DNA of 64,000 bases from Mesorhizobium_L sp035547755 (GTDB lineage: Bacteria > Pseudomonadota > Alphaproteobacteria > Rhizobiales > Rhizobiaceae). The notes under the pieces are model-generated. The model searched no databases and had not been told where the DNA came from. It saw nothing but the letters and a program-made list of their open reading frames with translations. Shown here in pieces: positions 52,654 through 61,851 of this stretch. Made by a program: the position numbers and the translations under genes. Position 1 is the first letter of the stretch, and each line of letters begins with the position of its first letter. The stretch covers positions 32,525-96,524 of the forward strand of contig DASZUG010000056.1 of assembly GCA_035547755.1 (NCBI GenBank). The letters are read 5' to 3'.

Positions 52654-53603
52654 TATAGGGGTCCGCTATCGAGTTCGGAACGTGAATGGTCGATTGTATA
52701 GATTGGACGCTGCTTGGTTTCCAGAAAGATACGCGCGATATATTCTCCGAGAATTCCAAGAGAGATAAGTTGAATCCCTCCCATGAAGAGGATAATCGTA
52801 ATGATAGAGGCGTATCCTGGTACTTCTGTGCCGACTATAATTGTCGTCAGGACGATGAATACGGCATACAGGAAGCTAAGGCCTGCTATCAAGGCGCCGA
52901 CATAAGTCCATACACGCAAGGGAACAGCCGAGAAGCTCAAGATGCCGTCGAGCGCAAAATTCCAAAGCTTCCAATAATTCCATTTCGACCGACCTACCTT
53001 TCGCGCTGGCCGGCTATAGTCGATATGGCAGGTCTTGAAGCCTACAAACGAGAGCAGCCCCTTCATAAACCTGGTACGCTCGCGATACTCGTGGAGCGCA
53101 TCGACGACCGCGCGGTCGATGAGGCGGAAGTCTCCGGCGTTCGGCGGAATATCCGTTTGCGACATTGAGTTGAAAAGCCGATAGAAGGCGCCCGCTGTCG
53201 ATCTTTTCATCCACGAGTCGCTCGCCCGGTCCATGCGCCTGCCATAGACGACCTTATAGCCGTCGCGCCATTTTCGAATGAATTGTGGGATAAGTTCCGG
53301 GGGATCCTGCAGATCGACATCCATCGGGATCACGGCATTTCCTCTCGCCGCATCGATGCCGGCCGTAAGTGCCGCCTCCTTGCCGAAATTTCGCGATAGC
53401 GCGACCAGGCGCACGGGAACGCCCGAGCGCCTGGAGACGGTTCGCACCTTTTCCGTGGTCTCGTCCGTGGAGCCGTCATCCACAAAGATAACTTCGAAAT
53501 CGGCGTCGACGCCTTGAACGACAGCGCTTACCGCCGCCACGAAGGGTTCAATCGCGCCGGCCTCGTCATAAACCGGCACTACAATGGAAACCGTCGGTCT
53601 CAT
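52653..53603 (-). CDS. GtrB/DPM1-like polyprenyl-phosphate glycosyltransferase (GT2)
   Basis: A 316-residue enzyme. The start at 53603 follows GGGAGGG; an ATG 24 bases upstream lacks a site. The catalytic domain has VVPVYDEAGAIEPF, FVDDGSTDET and MDVDLQDPPELI. Two C-terminal membrane helices (residues about 230-290) match GtrB. It should transfer a sugar from a nucleotide donor to a lipid phosphate, with GtrA as partner. Confidence 0.9.
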   Translation of the reverse strand: MRPTVSIVVPVYDEAGAIEPFVAAVSAVVQGVDADFEVIFVDDGSTDETTEKVRTVSRRSGVPVRLVALSRNFGKEAALTAGIDAARGNAVIPMDVDLQDPPELIPQFIRKWRDGYKVVYGRRMDRASDSWMKRSTAGAFYRLFNSMSQTDIPPNAGDFRLIDRAVVDALHEYRERTRFMKGLLSFVGFKTCHIDYSRPARKVGRSKWNYWKLWNFALDGILSFSAVPLRVWTYVGALIAGLSFLYAVFIVLTTIIVGTEVPGYASIITIILFMGGIQLISLGILGEYIARIFLETKQRPIYTIDHSRSELDSGPL

Positions 53604-53930
53604 TTGCCCTCCCTTTCGCCCCATCAAGTTGCTTTAGTTGAGAAAAGAAAGGAAGTGCAATTCGAATTTTGATGGGCCGAATGGCTGGTTTGTCGACGAG
53701 GCAGACGCAGGGGCATGTGCATCCTGCCGGGCATTCGCACGAAGGCGATTCTGCGCTGCTATACGTCGTCGAGCGAGTCGAGATGACGCGGAGAAGTTCT
53801 ATACAACCATTACCCGCCGGCCAAACAAGGCCGCGGATACGGCAAGCAGCCCATCCGCCAGGCGCCGGCTCCCGCCATTCTGTCGAGGCGGGCGTGCCGA
53901 GCGACGCGCGTCCTTCCCGCGATTCTCATT

Positions 53931-55091
53931 TTACATCTCCCACTGATTCGCGGGTTTGTTGAACAGGATCGCCTTCATAGCAGTCCGAACCGAGGCGATA
54001 TCGAAACCGCCTTCATAAAATTTCGCGTTTCCAGCCGCGCCCATCCGTTTTACCAGATCAGGATTTGCCACCAAAGCCTCGATAGCTCCGACAATCCCTT
54101 CAAAATCCACTTTTCCACCCCGCACCGGAAGAAGAAAGCCGTTTTTGCCATGATCGACAATTCTGCGGCATCCGGGAATGTCGGACGCTATGAGCACGTT
54201 TCCAGTCGCTGCGGCCTCAATAAGAATGCGTGGGAGCCCTTCGCTATAAACCGTTGGAAGCAGAACCACATGAGTGCTGGAGAGAAGCGAAGGCATATCC
54301 GTACAGGGGCCAATGTAGCTGACGTTGGCCGGAAGATGATGTTCGGAAAGATCGACCGAATCAGGATCCTTGGGATCATGGCGTCCAGCGATAATGAATT
54401 CGGCGACAATGCCACGGCACGCCATTTCGGTGGCGATATCGATGAAAAGTTCGAGCCCCTTCGATTTCAATAGCCGCGAAGCAAAAAGTATCCTGAGTGG
54501 CGAGGCAGCCCTGCCGGGGGCAAATCTGAATTTGTGGGGGTCCACTCCAGCGCCTGGAAGTAGGCGTGTCGATGACCTCTTCAAAATACCCAGCGAGACC
54601 CAGTGATCCCGATCCGCGGTGTTTTCGAAGACCGCTACGATATCACCTCCCGATAGGGCGGCTTTCAGGCCTAAAACCACCAAACGTCGCATCCAACCTT
54701 TGCCGCCCGCGAATATGCGGCCAAGCCCCGCCGTCATCATAACAAGCCGGCATTTGCGAGCGGCAAACAGATTGTAAATTCTGACTGCCAGTCCGCCGAG
54801 CAGGTTGGGTTTGATCGTAATTGTATGGACGACTTCAGGTGCATGGCGCTTGAGTAGTACCAACATCTGAACAAGCAGCAGGAAATCTCGCAGCGGTCGG
54901 AAGCTATATCGGTCGCAGGAAAAGCGCGTTATCGAAAAAGCGCGCTTCTCTCTCAATTGCAGTTCGCCGCCACAATAGGCATTTACCTCGACGTCCTCCA
55001 ATTGGCTGAACTGATCATAGCGATGGGCAATGAAATAATCGCAATCGTTGCAGAAGATGAGCAGGCCAGCCATCTCGCGGGTCTTAAACAT
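53931..55091 (-). CDS. Glycosyltransferase family 4 (PglA-like)
   Basis: About 386 residues from the ATG at 55091. The frame extends to 55256 but the extra residues look non-coding, and no start has a good ribosome site. The GT4 C-terminal domain is clear: RILFASRLLKSKGLELFID, then VVLLPTVYSEGLPRILIEA with the EX7E-type glutamates, and IASDIPGCRRIVDHGKNG. It lies upstream of the GtrB-GtrA pair on the same strand. Acceptor and sugar are unknown. Confidence 0.83.
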   Translation of the reverse strand: MFKTREMAGLLIFCNDCDYFIAHRYDQFSQLEDVEVNAYCGGELQLREKRAFSITRFSCDRYSFRPLRDFLLLVQMLVLLKRHAPEVVHTITIKPNLLGGLAVRIYNLFAARKCRLVMMTAGLGRIFAGGKGWMRRLVVLGLKAALSGGDIVAVFENTADRDHWVSLGILKRSSTRLLPGAGVDPHKFRFAPGRAASPLRILFASRLLKSKGLELFIDIATEMACRGIVAEFIIAGRHDPKDPDSVDLSEHHLPANVSYIGPCTDMPSLLSSTHVVLLPTVYSEGLPRILIEAAATGNVLIASDIPGCRRIVDHGKNGFLLPVRGGKVDFEGIVGAIEALVANPDLVKRMGAAGNAKFYEGGFDIASVRTAMKAILFNKPANQWEM

Positions 55092-55921
55092 GGCGGTTTC
55101 GCCATGCGTCACGCCCAGCGGAATATGCATCGAACGGATGGTGAAAGCTCGATCCGCCGGCTTTCTCCGCCTCATCGCGCATGATCTTGCCATCAAGCAG
55201 GCGCAGTATCCTGTTGGTCTCCCCAAACTCAAGTTCGATCCAATCGCCACCGGCAATGTCTTGCCGGCATAGCCGTCCGCTGATGAGACGGTAAACGGGG
55301 AAGGTTGGGGCTAGAAACACAGAACATCTACCAATGAAAAGAGGCGCCTCAACGTCTCATAAAGGATGACTACACCGCGAAGCTGCTGAGAGTCCATCAG
55401 TAAAGTTAAATTCATCTGAAAAGGCGACGCTTTCCAGATACAGCTGAGTAGATAAGAGCGGATAAACGAGTTTTCATCCTCCGTATCGCGAGTGACGGAA
55501 GGCATTTTGCGGCTTTTCGTGCCACCTCTTGGCACTCGGGTTGAAATCGATGAGAAGCGTGTCAGTCATCGTGTGGACAGCATTGTGAATGCCATCTGGA
55601 GAAAGGACGCGGCCAAGTTTAAGATCGCCTTGAAAACTGGCGCGGGCCGCCCGTTGCGGTTGATCAGGCGAAGAAGCGATCGACCGCCCAGGATATGGCA
55701 AGCTCTGGACAAGTGAAGCTTCCCATGATCGCAATCGCGCCGGAAACGTCGTGCCGTAGAATTCAAGCGCCAGCCCTGGTTCTTATGGCTCCTACTTGTA
55801 AAGTCAGGGTGCCGCTGATACAGCCTAGGCGGCATCCATGGAATTCGTCCGCATGTCCGGCATTGCTTCCGCGGTATTTCGTTTTCAAAGGCCCTTGAGA
55901 GCAAATCGTTGAGAGTTTGTC
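55092..55921. other. Long intergenic region between divergent polysaccharide genes
   Basis: About 830 bases. Short frames exist on both strands but none shows a family. One minus-strand run at 55100-55250 (GGDWIELEFGETNRILRLLDG in the alternative frame) looks faintly coding and may be the decayed end of a lost gene. The part 55300-55500 is less GC-rich. It should contain the promoter of the Wzm/Wzt operon. Confidence 0.4.
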
Positions 55922-56755
55922 ATGTCGCTTGCTGCGTTTGAAGGGCGCATTTCCGTCGCGGCGCGCAGGCAGTTGACGAGGATTTGGCTTTATCGGGACT
56001 TCGTCTTTGGCAGCGTCAAGCGCGAGTTCCAGACCGAATACAGGAAATCGCTTCTGGGCGCGGCGTGGATTGTGATCGGCCCGTTGGCGCTGATCCTGAT
56101 CTATACAGTCGTATTCTCACAAGTAATGCGATCGCGGCTGCCGAGAAACGACTCGCAGTTTGCCTACAGCATCTATCTTTGTTCCGGCATATTGGCATGG
56201 ATGCTTTTCGCGGAGGCAGTGGAGCGCGGACAGCGAATCTTTATCGACAACGGAGAGCTGATCAAGAAGCTCAATTTTCCGAAAGCCTGCCTGTTTATCG
56301 TGCTGCTATTGAACTCCCTGATCAGGTTTGCAATCGCATTCGTGCTGTTTCTGATCTTCCTCCTCCTTGTCGGACAGTTACCTGGGATTCAGTTTCTAGC
56401 CTTTGTACCTTTGCTTCTCGTGCAACTCGTCTTTACGCTCGGGCTTTGTCTCATTCTCGGCACTCTCAACGTCTTCTTTCGCGATGTCGGACAATTCACC
56501 GTCATTCTCCTTCAATTCTGGTTCTGGTTCACGCCTATCGTCTACCCGCGAAGCATCCTGCCGGACGCGGTGAGGTCGCTTCTTGCACTCAATCCGATGG
56601 CGGATATCATTGGCGGCTACCAGCGCATCATGGTCGACCGACAATGGCCAGACTGGTGGGCAATGCTGTTTCCGGTAGTCGTCGGTGTCTGCCTCTGCGG
56701 CATCGGCCTCTACATCTTCGGCAAGTGCTCCGGCGACCTCGCTGACGAGGTCTAA
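55922..56755 (+). CDS. wzm: ABC-2 polysaccharide exporter permease (Wzm-like)
   Basis: A 277-residue membrane protein of the ABC-2 family. Residues 30-50 have the amphipathic FGSVKREFQTEYRKSLLGA segment; six helices follow, with FWFWFTPIVYPRSILP typical of Wzm/KpsM/TagG exporters. The stop overlaps the ATPase start (TAATG). It forms the channel that exports a lipid-linked polysaccharide such as O antigen. Confidence 0.92.
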   Translation: MSLAAFEGRISVAARRQLTRIWLYRDFVFGSVKREFQTEYRKSLLGAAWIVIGPLALILIYTVVFSQVMRSRLPRNDSQFAYSIYLCSGILAWMLFAEAVERGQRIFIDNGELIKKLNFPKACLFIVLLLNSLIRFAIAFVLFLIFLLLVGQLPGIQFLAFVPLLLVQLVFTLGLCLILGTLNVFFRDVGQFTVILLQFWFWFTPIVYPRSILPDAVRSLLALNPMADIIGGYQRIMVDRQWPDWWAMLFPVVVGVCLCGIGLYIFGKCSGDLADEV

Positions 56756-58002
56756 TGATTGCGATCGATGTCCAGGGGCTGGGCAAGGCCTACAAGCAGT
56801 ATGAGCGGGGCAGCGATCGTCTCGCTGAGTGGCTCTTGCGACCGGGCGGAATCAGGCACCGCCTCAAATGGGCGTTGAAGGACGTCACCTTCACGGTCGC
56901 CGCCGGCGAGGCCGTCGGTATTATTGGGGTCAATGGTGCTGGAAAGAGCACGTTGCTCAAGCTGATCACCGGCACCACCCAACCTACGGCCGGTCATATG
57001 GAGATGCGTGGGAGAGTTGCCGCGCTGCTCGAATTGGGCATGGGTTTTCATCCAGAATTCTCTGGGCGCGAAAACGCGATCATGGCCGCGCAACTCAGTG
57101 GTCTGCATACGGAGACTATCCTTCGGCTGATGCCCGAAATCGAGGCGTTCGCCGAGATTGGCGACTACATCGACAAGCCGGTGCGGACTTATTCCAGCGG
57201 TATGCGCCTGCGTCTCGCCTTCAGCGTGGCCGTCGTCGACAGGCCGGACATTTTGATCATCGACGAAGCCCTTTCTGTCGGAGACGCGTATTTCCAGTAC
57301 AAGTGCATGAGCAGGATCCGCGAGTTCCAGCGCGAGGGGACGTCTCTCCTCTTCGTCTCGCACGATCCGGGCGCCGTGAAATCGCTCTGCACCCGCGCAA
57401 TCCTCCTTCATGGCGGATTCATGCTCAGCGAAGGCAAGCCGGACCAGGTGCTCGATTATTACAATGCCATGATCGCGCGAAAGGAAGCGGAGGAAGAGAT
57501 TCGCCAGGCCGAGACAAGCTTTGGCCGACATCAGACCAGAAGCGGCAATCGCAAGGTGACGATCGATACTGTCGACCTTGAAAGCGACAATGGCGAGAGC
57601 ATCCGGGCGGCAACGGTCAATCAACCTGTAGCCCTTCGTCTCGAGTTCTCAGTTCGTGAACGCGTGCCCACGCTTACCATCGGCATGGTAATTCGGGATC
57701 GGCTCGGGAATGACGTCTTCGGCACAAACACCCATCATCTGAACAGGGAAATACCGGCTCATCCCGGTGCTGGCTCCGTAACCTTCCGGTTTCCTGCCAG
57801 CCTCGGCGTGGGTACATATTCCGTTTCGGTCGCCGCCCATACTTTCGATAACCACGTCGAGGACAATTTCGACTGGCACGACAACGTGCTCGTTTTCGAG
57901 ATAGTACCGGGGGAGAACCCGAGTTTTGTCGGCACCGCCTTCCTGCCGGTGGAACTTGAGATAGGACGACCTCTCGTCGGGGCGGAGAAAATGAAAACCT
58001 GA
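56755..58002 (+). CDS. wzt: Polysaccharide exporter ATPase with C-terminal carbohydrate-binding domain (Wzt)
   Basis: A 415-residue protein. The ATPase domain (1-245) has Walker A GVNGAGKSTLLKL, signature YSSGMRLRLAFSV and Walker B ILIIDEALSVGD. Residues about 265-410 form a beta-rich Wzt C-terminal domain (IGMVIRDRLGNDVFGTNT; TYSVSVAAH), which in O9a-type systems recognises the capped end of the glycan. This predicts export coupled to a chain-terminal modification. Confidence 0.92.
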   Translation: MIAIDVQGLGKAYKQYERGSDRLAEWLLRPGGIRHRLKWALKDVTFTVAAGEAVGIIGVNGAGKSTLLKLITGTTQPTAGHMEMRGRVAALLELGMGFHPEFSGRENAIMAAQLSGLHTETILRLMPEIEAFAEIGDYIDKPVRTYSSGMRLRLAFSVAVVDRPDILIIDEALSVGDAYFQYKCMSRIREFQREGTSLLFVSHDPGAVKSLCTRAILLHGGFMLSEGKPDQVLDYYNAMIARKEAEEEIRQAETSFGRHQTRSGNRKVTIDTVDLESDNGESIRAATVNQPVALRLEFSVRERVPTLTIGMVIRDRLGNDVFGTNTHHLNREIPAHPGAGSVTFRFPASLGVGTYSVSVAAHTFDNHVEDNFDWHDNVLVFEIVPGENPSFVGTAFLPVELEIGRPLVGAEKMKT

Positions 58003-58110
58003 TGTATTCGCCCGCCGATAGATTGATCGCCTACGGGAGCAATTGCACGTGGGGCGTACTTCCGCTAGGGGATAGTGCTGTTGCGTGATCGATTGCCATC
58101 CGTGCCAGGC

Positions 58111-59433
58111 ATGAACTTTGAAGGCGGGATCCGGTGGCCCGAAGAGGAGGACGTTGTTCGCAATGTCGCCACGCTATTGCGCATCGAGGGCGATGATTCG
58201 GCGCCGGTACGCAATGCATGGTCAGGCCATCCGAAAGACTTTGGCGCGGGGAAGTCTATGTTGAAGCGTTTTAAGGCATATTTCTGGGCTCTGCGGGAGT
58301 TGATACGAACCAGCAACCTTGCAAAGACGCTGCAAGGTCGCGTCGACATGCTGCAATCAAGCTTGCGAGAAGCCGACACGCGCACCGGAAATCTGGACGG
58401 ACGCATTGAAAGCCAAAATGCCCATATTGAAAGTCTGGGCGGACGCATTGAAAGCCTGAACGCCCAAATTGAAAGCCTGGGCGCCGCCAGCAACTCCATA
58501 GAAGCGCTGCGCAATTGGAACAGGGAGATCGTCTCGCATCTCGAACGGCTGGATATGCGATTGGACCGCTTGGAGGGGGATATCGGCAACATCTCGTCGC
58601 GCACCGATGAAGCCGATTCCCTTCGTCACCGCGCGATGGTCGACTTGGCGGAAGTCCGCCGCGAGGCCGAGTTGCAGCGCCGCGCCTATTCCGAACTCTC
58701 GCTGCGGCTTTCGCGCCCTCCCCGGTCGACCGAACCGGACGATGTGAAGCTGACCGGTGCCGAGGCATTTCTGCCGGCCTTTTACACGCGTTTTGAGGAT
58801 CGCTTCCGCGGCAGCCGCGACGAGATCAAGGAGAGGCTCAAGATCTATCTGCCGGAACTCGAACGCGTCCGCCGCCGCAAGGGGAAGACCGTTGTTGTCG
58901 ACCTCGGCTGCGGCCGCGGCGAATGGCTGGAACTGGCGGCGGAGCAGGGCTTCGAACCGATCGGCGTCGATACGAATGAGGTTCAGGCCGAGGATGCCCG
59001 GGGAAAGGGCCTGACCGTCGAACTCGATGACGCTCTGTCGTGGCTGCAAAAGCGCGAAGACAGTTCCATCGATTTCTTGACGTCGATGCACATGGTCGAG
59101 CACATGCCTTTTGAGGTGATCGTGCGCCTGCTTCAGGAGGCATCGCGCGCATTGCGGCCCGGCGGCATGCTGCTTCTCGAGACGCCGAACCCGGAAAGTC
59201 TGCTCATCGGCGCTTACAAATTCCACCTCGACCCGACGCACAACAAGCCGTTGCCGCCGGAACTCATGCAGGTCTTGCTGGAGACGATAGGCCTGTCGGA
59301 CATTCGTGTGCTGCGTTTGCACGACGATCCGCGGCGTGCTCTGATGGTCGCCGGGCAGCGGTTGGACTCGGAGGTGGCCGAGCTGCTCTACGGCAGCCGC
59401 GACTATGCCATAATTGGCCGCCGCCCGACCTGA
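58111..59433 (+). CDS. Coiled-coil SAM methyltransferase, WbdD-like chain-length regulator candidate
   Basis: About 440 residues from the ATG at 58111; a GTG at 58075 and an ATG at 58258 are alternatives. Residues 70-200 are a long coiled coil with two 14-residue tandem repeats (97-124). The C-terminal methyltransferase has VVDLGCGRGEWLELA, a DTNE acidic end, and MHMVEHMPFEV. The family is common in O-antigen loci with Wzm/Wzt. In WbdD, a methyltransferase plus coiled-coil ruler sets polymer length and makes the mark read by the Wzt C-terminal domain. Here the domain order is reversed (coil first) and no kinase is seen. Confidence 0.8.
   Translation: MNFEGGIRWPEEEDVVRNVATLLRIEGDDSAPVRNAWSGHPKDFGAGKSMLKRFKAYFWALRELIRTSNLAKTLQGRVDMLQSSLREADTRTGNLDGRIESQNAHIESLGGRIESLNAQIESLGAASNSIEALRNWNREIVSHLERLDMRLDRLEGDIGNISSRTDEADSLRHRAMVDLAEVRREAELQRRAYSELSLRLSRPPRSTEPDDVKLTGAEAFLPAFYTRFEDRFRGSRDEIKERLKIYLPELERVRRRKGKTVVVDLGCGRGEWLELAAEQGFEPIGVDTNEVQAEDARGKGLTVELDDALSWLQKREDSSIDFLTSMHMVEHMPFEVIVRLLQEASRALRPGGMLLLETPNPESLLIGAYKFHLDPTHNKPLPPELMQVLLETIGLSDIRVLRLHDDPRRALMVAGQRLDSEVAELLYGSRDYAIIGRRPT
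58399..58482 (+). repeat. Tandem 42-base repeat in the coiled-coil coding region
   Basis: Units 58399-58440 and 58441-58482 differ at five of 42 positions. Each encodes 14 residues (two heptads), GRIESxNAxIESLG. In-frame duplication would lengthen the coil by a whole number of heptads. Confidence 0.85.
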
Positions 59434-59438
59434 TCCGC

Positions 59439-60485
59439 ATGCGCATCGCCATAGCGACAACACAGGTGCCGTTCATCAAAGGTGGCGCCGAACTCCATGC
59501 CAGCCGGCTCGAGGCTACGCTGAAGGAACATGGCCATCAGGCCGAAATTGTCTCGATTCCCTTCAAATGGTATCCGCCCGAAGTGCTTCTCGAAGGTCTG
59601 TGGGCTGCCCGGGCGATCGACCTCTCCGAATCAAACGGTCAGAAGATCGATCGCATGATCGGCCTGAAATTTCCCGGCTATCTGATGCGCCATCCGGACA
59701 CCGTGATGTGGGTGCTTCATCAGCATCGCGAAGCCTATGATTTGTGGGGGACGGAACTCGTCGACGTCCATCGCCATCCCATGGGCCGCGTCATGCGCGA
59801 GGCGGTCCATGCCGCCGATATGCGCGCGTTCTCGCAGGCCAAGGCGCTGTTTGCCAACTCTCGAACTGTTGCTGATCGCCTCAAGCGCTTCAACGGCATC
59901 GCGGCGGACCCGCTTTATCACCCGCCGCCGCTTGCGGGCGCCATGCGCACCGACGCCTACGAACCCTTCTTCTATTATCCCAGCCGGCTCAGCGGCCTGA
60001 AACGGCAATTGCTGGTGCTCGAGGCCATGGCGAAATGCGTCAGCCCCGTGAAAGTTGTCTTTTCCGGCGGCGCCGACAATGACGAGATCGCCGAGCAGTT
60101 CCGCAAGCGGGTGACGCAGCTTGGTCTGGAGAAGCGAGCCGAATGGCTGGGCCGTGTCAGCGAGGACGAGATGCTCGGCCTCTATGCGAGGGGACGCGGC
60201 GTCATCTTCGTGCCTTACGACGAGGATCTCGGCTATATCACCCTGGAAGCGATGCTGGCGCGCAAGCCGGTCATCACCACGACCGATTCCGGCGGCCCGC
60301 AGGAATTCATCCGGGACGGCGTGGAAGGGCGCGTCGTCGCGGCCGAGCCGGCGGAGCTTGCCAGGGCGCTCGATGCGCTCTTTGCGGACGCAAGCCTGGC
60401 GGAGCGGATGGGGGAGGCGGGCCATCAGCGTTACCGTTCCCTCGACATCACGTGGGAGCACGTGGTCCGTTCACTGACATGCTGA
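59439..60485 (+). CDS. Glycosyltransferase family 4
   Basis: A 348-residue GT4 enzyme. N-terminal domain: TTQVPFIKGGAELHASRL, the glycine-rich donor-binding start; C-terminal domain: EWLGRVSEDEMLGLYARG and YEDLGY-like FVPYDEDLGYITLEAM with the paired glutamates, then ITTTDSGGPQEFI. It lies five bases after the methyltransferase gene. Probably adds a sugar to the exported glycan. Confidence 0.88.
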   Translation: MRIAIATTQVPFIKGGAELHASRLEATLKEHGHQAEIVSIPFKWYPPEVLLEGLWAARAIDLSESNGQKIDRMIGLKFPGYLMRHPDTVMWVLHQHREAYDLWGTELVDVHRHPMGRVMREAVHAADMRAFSQAKALFANSRTVADRLKRFNGIAADPLYHPPPLAGAMRTDAYEPFFYYPSRLSGLKRQLLVLEAMAKCVSPVKVVFSGGADNDEIAEQFRKRVTQLGLEKRAEWLGRVSEDEMLGLYARGRGVIFVPYDEDLGYITLEAMLARKPVITTTDSGGPQEFIRDGVEGRVVAAEPAELARALDALFADASLAERMGEAGHQRYRSLDITWEHVVRSLTC

Positions 60486-60499
60486 AAGGCGGCCCGGCA

Positions 60500-61804
60500 A
60501 TGGAATCGCGTGCATCTGATTACCATCTCGCCTGGCTGTCGCCGATGCCGCCGGCGCGCACGGACATTGCGCAATACAGCCGCCGCGTCATTCACCACCT
60601 CGACAAGCTGGTGCCCCTCACCGTGTATCCTGAGGGTCCTGCCCAAGGCGCATTCTGCCGGGGAGACGGCTTCGCCCTTGCCGGCGATGCGGCCGAGCGC
60701 ATCGGGTGCAGTGGCCGATTACCGGTCATCAACATTGGGAACAACGCGCAGTTCCACCGCCATTGCGTCGCTGTCGCCCGTAAATTGCCTGGCATCGTCA
60801 TCGCCCACGATTTCGGCCTCCAGAACATCGTCCTTGGCATCGTTCAGCATGAGTTCGGCGGGGTCGAAGCCTATTTCCGGATCATGGAAGGGCTCTACGG
60901 CGAAGACGGAAGGCAAGCGGCGGAGAATGTGCTGTCGGGTGCCTGCGAACCGCATGACGTCGCCGATCGTTTTCCGATGATCGAGTGGGTGGCGCGGAAG
61001 GCGTTGCTCATGATCACGCACAACCCGACCCTTGTGGAACCGTTGGCGCGGCGTACCGGCCGGCCAGTCGCCGCCCTGCCCCTGCCCTTCGAAGTGCCCG
61101 AGGCCGCGCCGCCGCGCCAGGGCGGCGACGGTCCGATCCGGCTCGTCCAGTTCGGCTATATCGGCCGCAACCGCTGCCTTTCGAATCTCATCAGGGCGCT
61201 GGCTCGGCAGCGCGACCCCTCGCATTTCCGGCTCGACGTCTACGGCCAGGTCGAGCAGCACGATGAGATTCGCCGTCTGATCGGCGGGGCCGGGCTTGAT
61301 CGCGTGGTCGGCCTGCATGGCTTTGTCGATGAGGCGGCGCTCGACAGCGCGCTCGGTTCTGCCGATCTCGTCGTCAATCTGCGCAGTCCGACCGTCGGCG
61401 AAGCATCGGGCAGCCAGCTTCGCATCTTCGCCGCCGGCGCCTCTGGCGTCGTTGTCAGGGCGGGATGGTACGACACGCTCCCCGACGCGGCGGTGATCAA
61501 GATCGATCCCCGCCGGATCGACGCCGAGCTCGACGCCCTTCTGGGCCAGCTCGAGTCGGACCGTCATGTATTCCGCGAAAAGGGCAGGGTCGGCCATGCC
61601 TTCGCCAGGCGCGAGCATATTCCGGAGATCTATGCGAAGCGATTTGCGGATCTGATCGCGAACATGCCCGAAATCATGCGCGAGGCGGCCGCCCGCGAGA
61701 TGCTGGAAAGGCTGCTCATACGCGGCGGCTCGGCCGAAATGAACCGCGCTCTTTATCGCCGGGCGCGCGAAAGTCTCGGATTGGCGACGTCCGCGAATTT
61801 CTGA
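60500..61804 (+). CDS. Glycosyltransferase (GT4-like)
   Basis: About 434 residues; the ATG at 60500 has AAGG upstream, while the ATG at 60479 inside the previous gene lacks a site. Features: WLSPMPPARTDIAQYS at the N-terminus, MITHNPTLVEPLARR, VQFGYIGRNRCLSNLI and DLVVNLRSPTVGEASGSQLR, the GT-B donor-binding region with a conserved Glu. It ends the plus-strand polysaccharide operon. Confidence 0.83.
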   Translation: MESRASDYHLAWLSPMPPARTDIAQYSRRVIHHLDKLVPLTVYPEGPAQGAFCRGDGFALAGDAAERIGCSGRLPVINIGNNAQFHRHCVAVARKLPGIVIAHDFGLQNIVLGIVQHEFGGVEAYFRIMEGLYGEDGRQAAENVLSGACEPHDVADRFPMIEWVARKALLMITHNPTLVEPLARRTGRPVAALPLPFEVPEAAPPRQGGDGPIRLVQFGYIGRNRCLSNLIRALARQRDPSHFRLDVYGQVEQHDEIRRLIGGAGLDRVVGLHGFVDEAALDSALGSADLVVNLRSPTVGEASGSQLRIFAAGASGVVVRAGWYDTLPDAAVIKIDPRRIDAELDALLGQLESDRHVFREKGRVGHAFARREHIPEIYAKRFADLIANMPEIMREAAAREMLERLLIRGGSAEMNRALYRRARESLGLATSANF

Positions 61805-61851
61805 AGGTCGCGCGGGATCGGTTGGCAAGCGGCAACCGGCTCCCAACCGGC

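Noticed and set aside
53669..53962. Open frame of 97 codons between the GT2 and GT4 genes.
   Set aside because: Low-complexity His/Arg/Ser composition, no ribosome site, no recognisable domain, and it overlaps the end of the GT4 gene.
55474..55904. Minus-strand frames of 86-112 codons in the gap before the Wzm gene.
   Set aside because: Overlapping frames with no family features and no translation signals.
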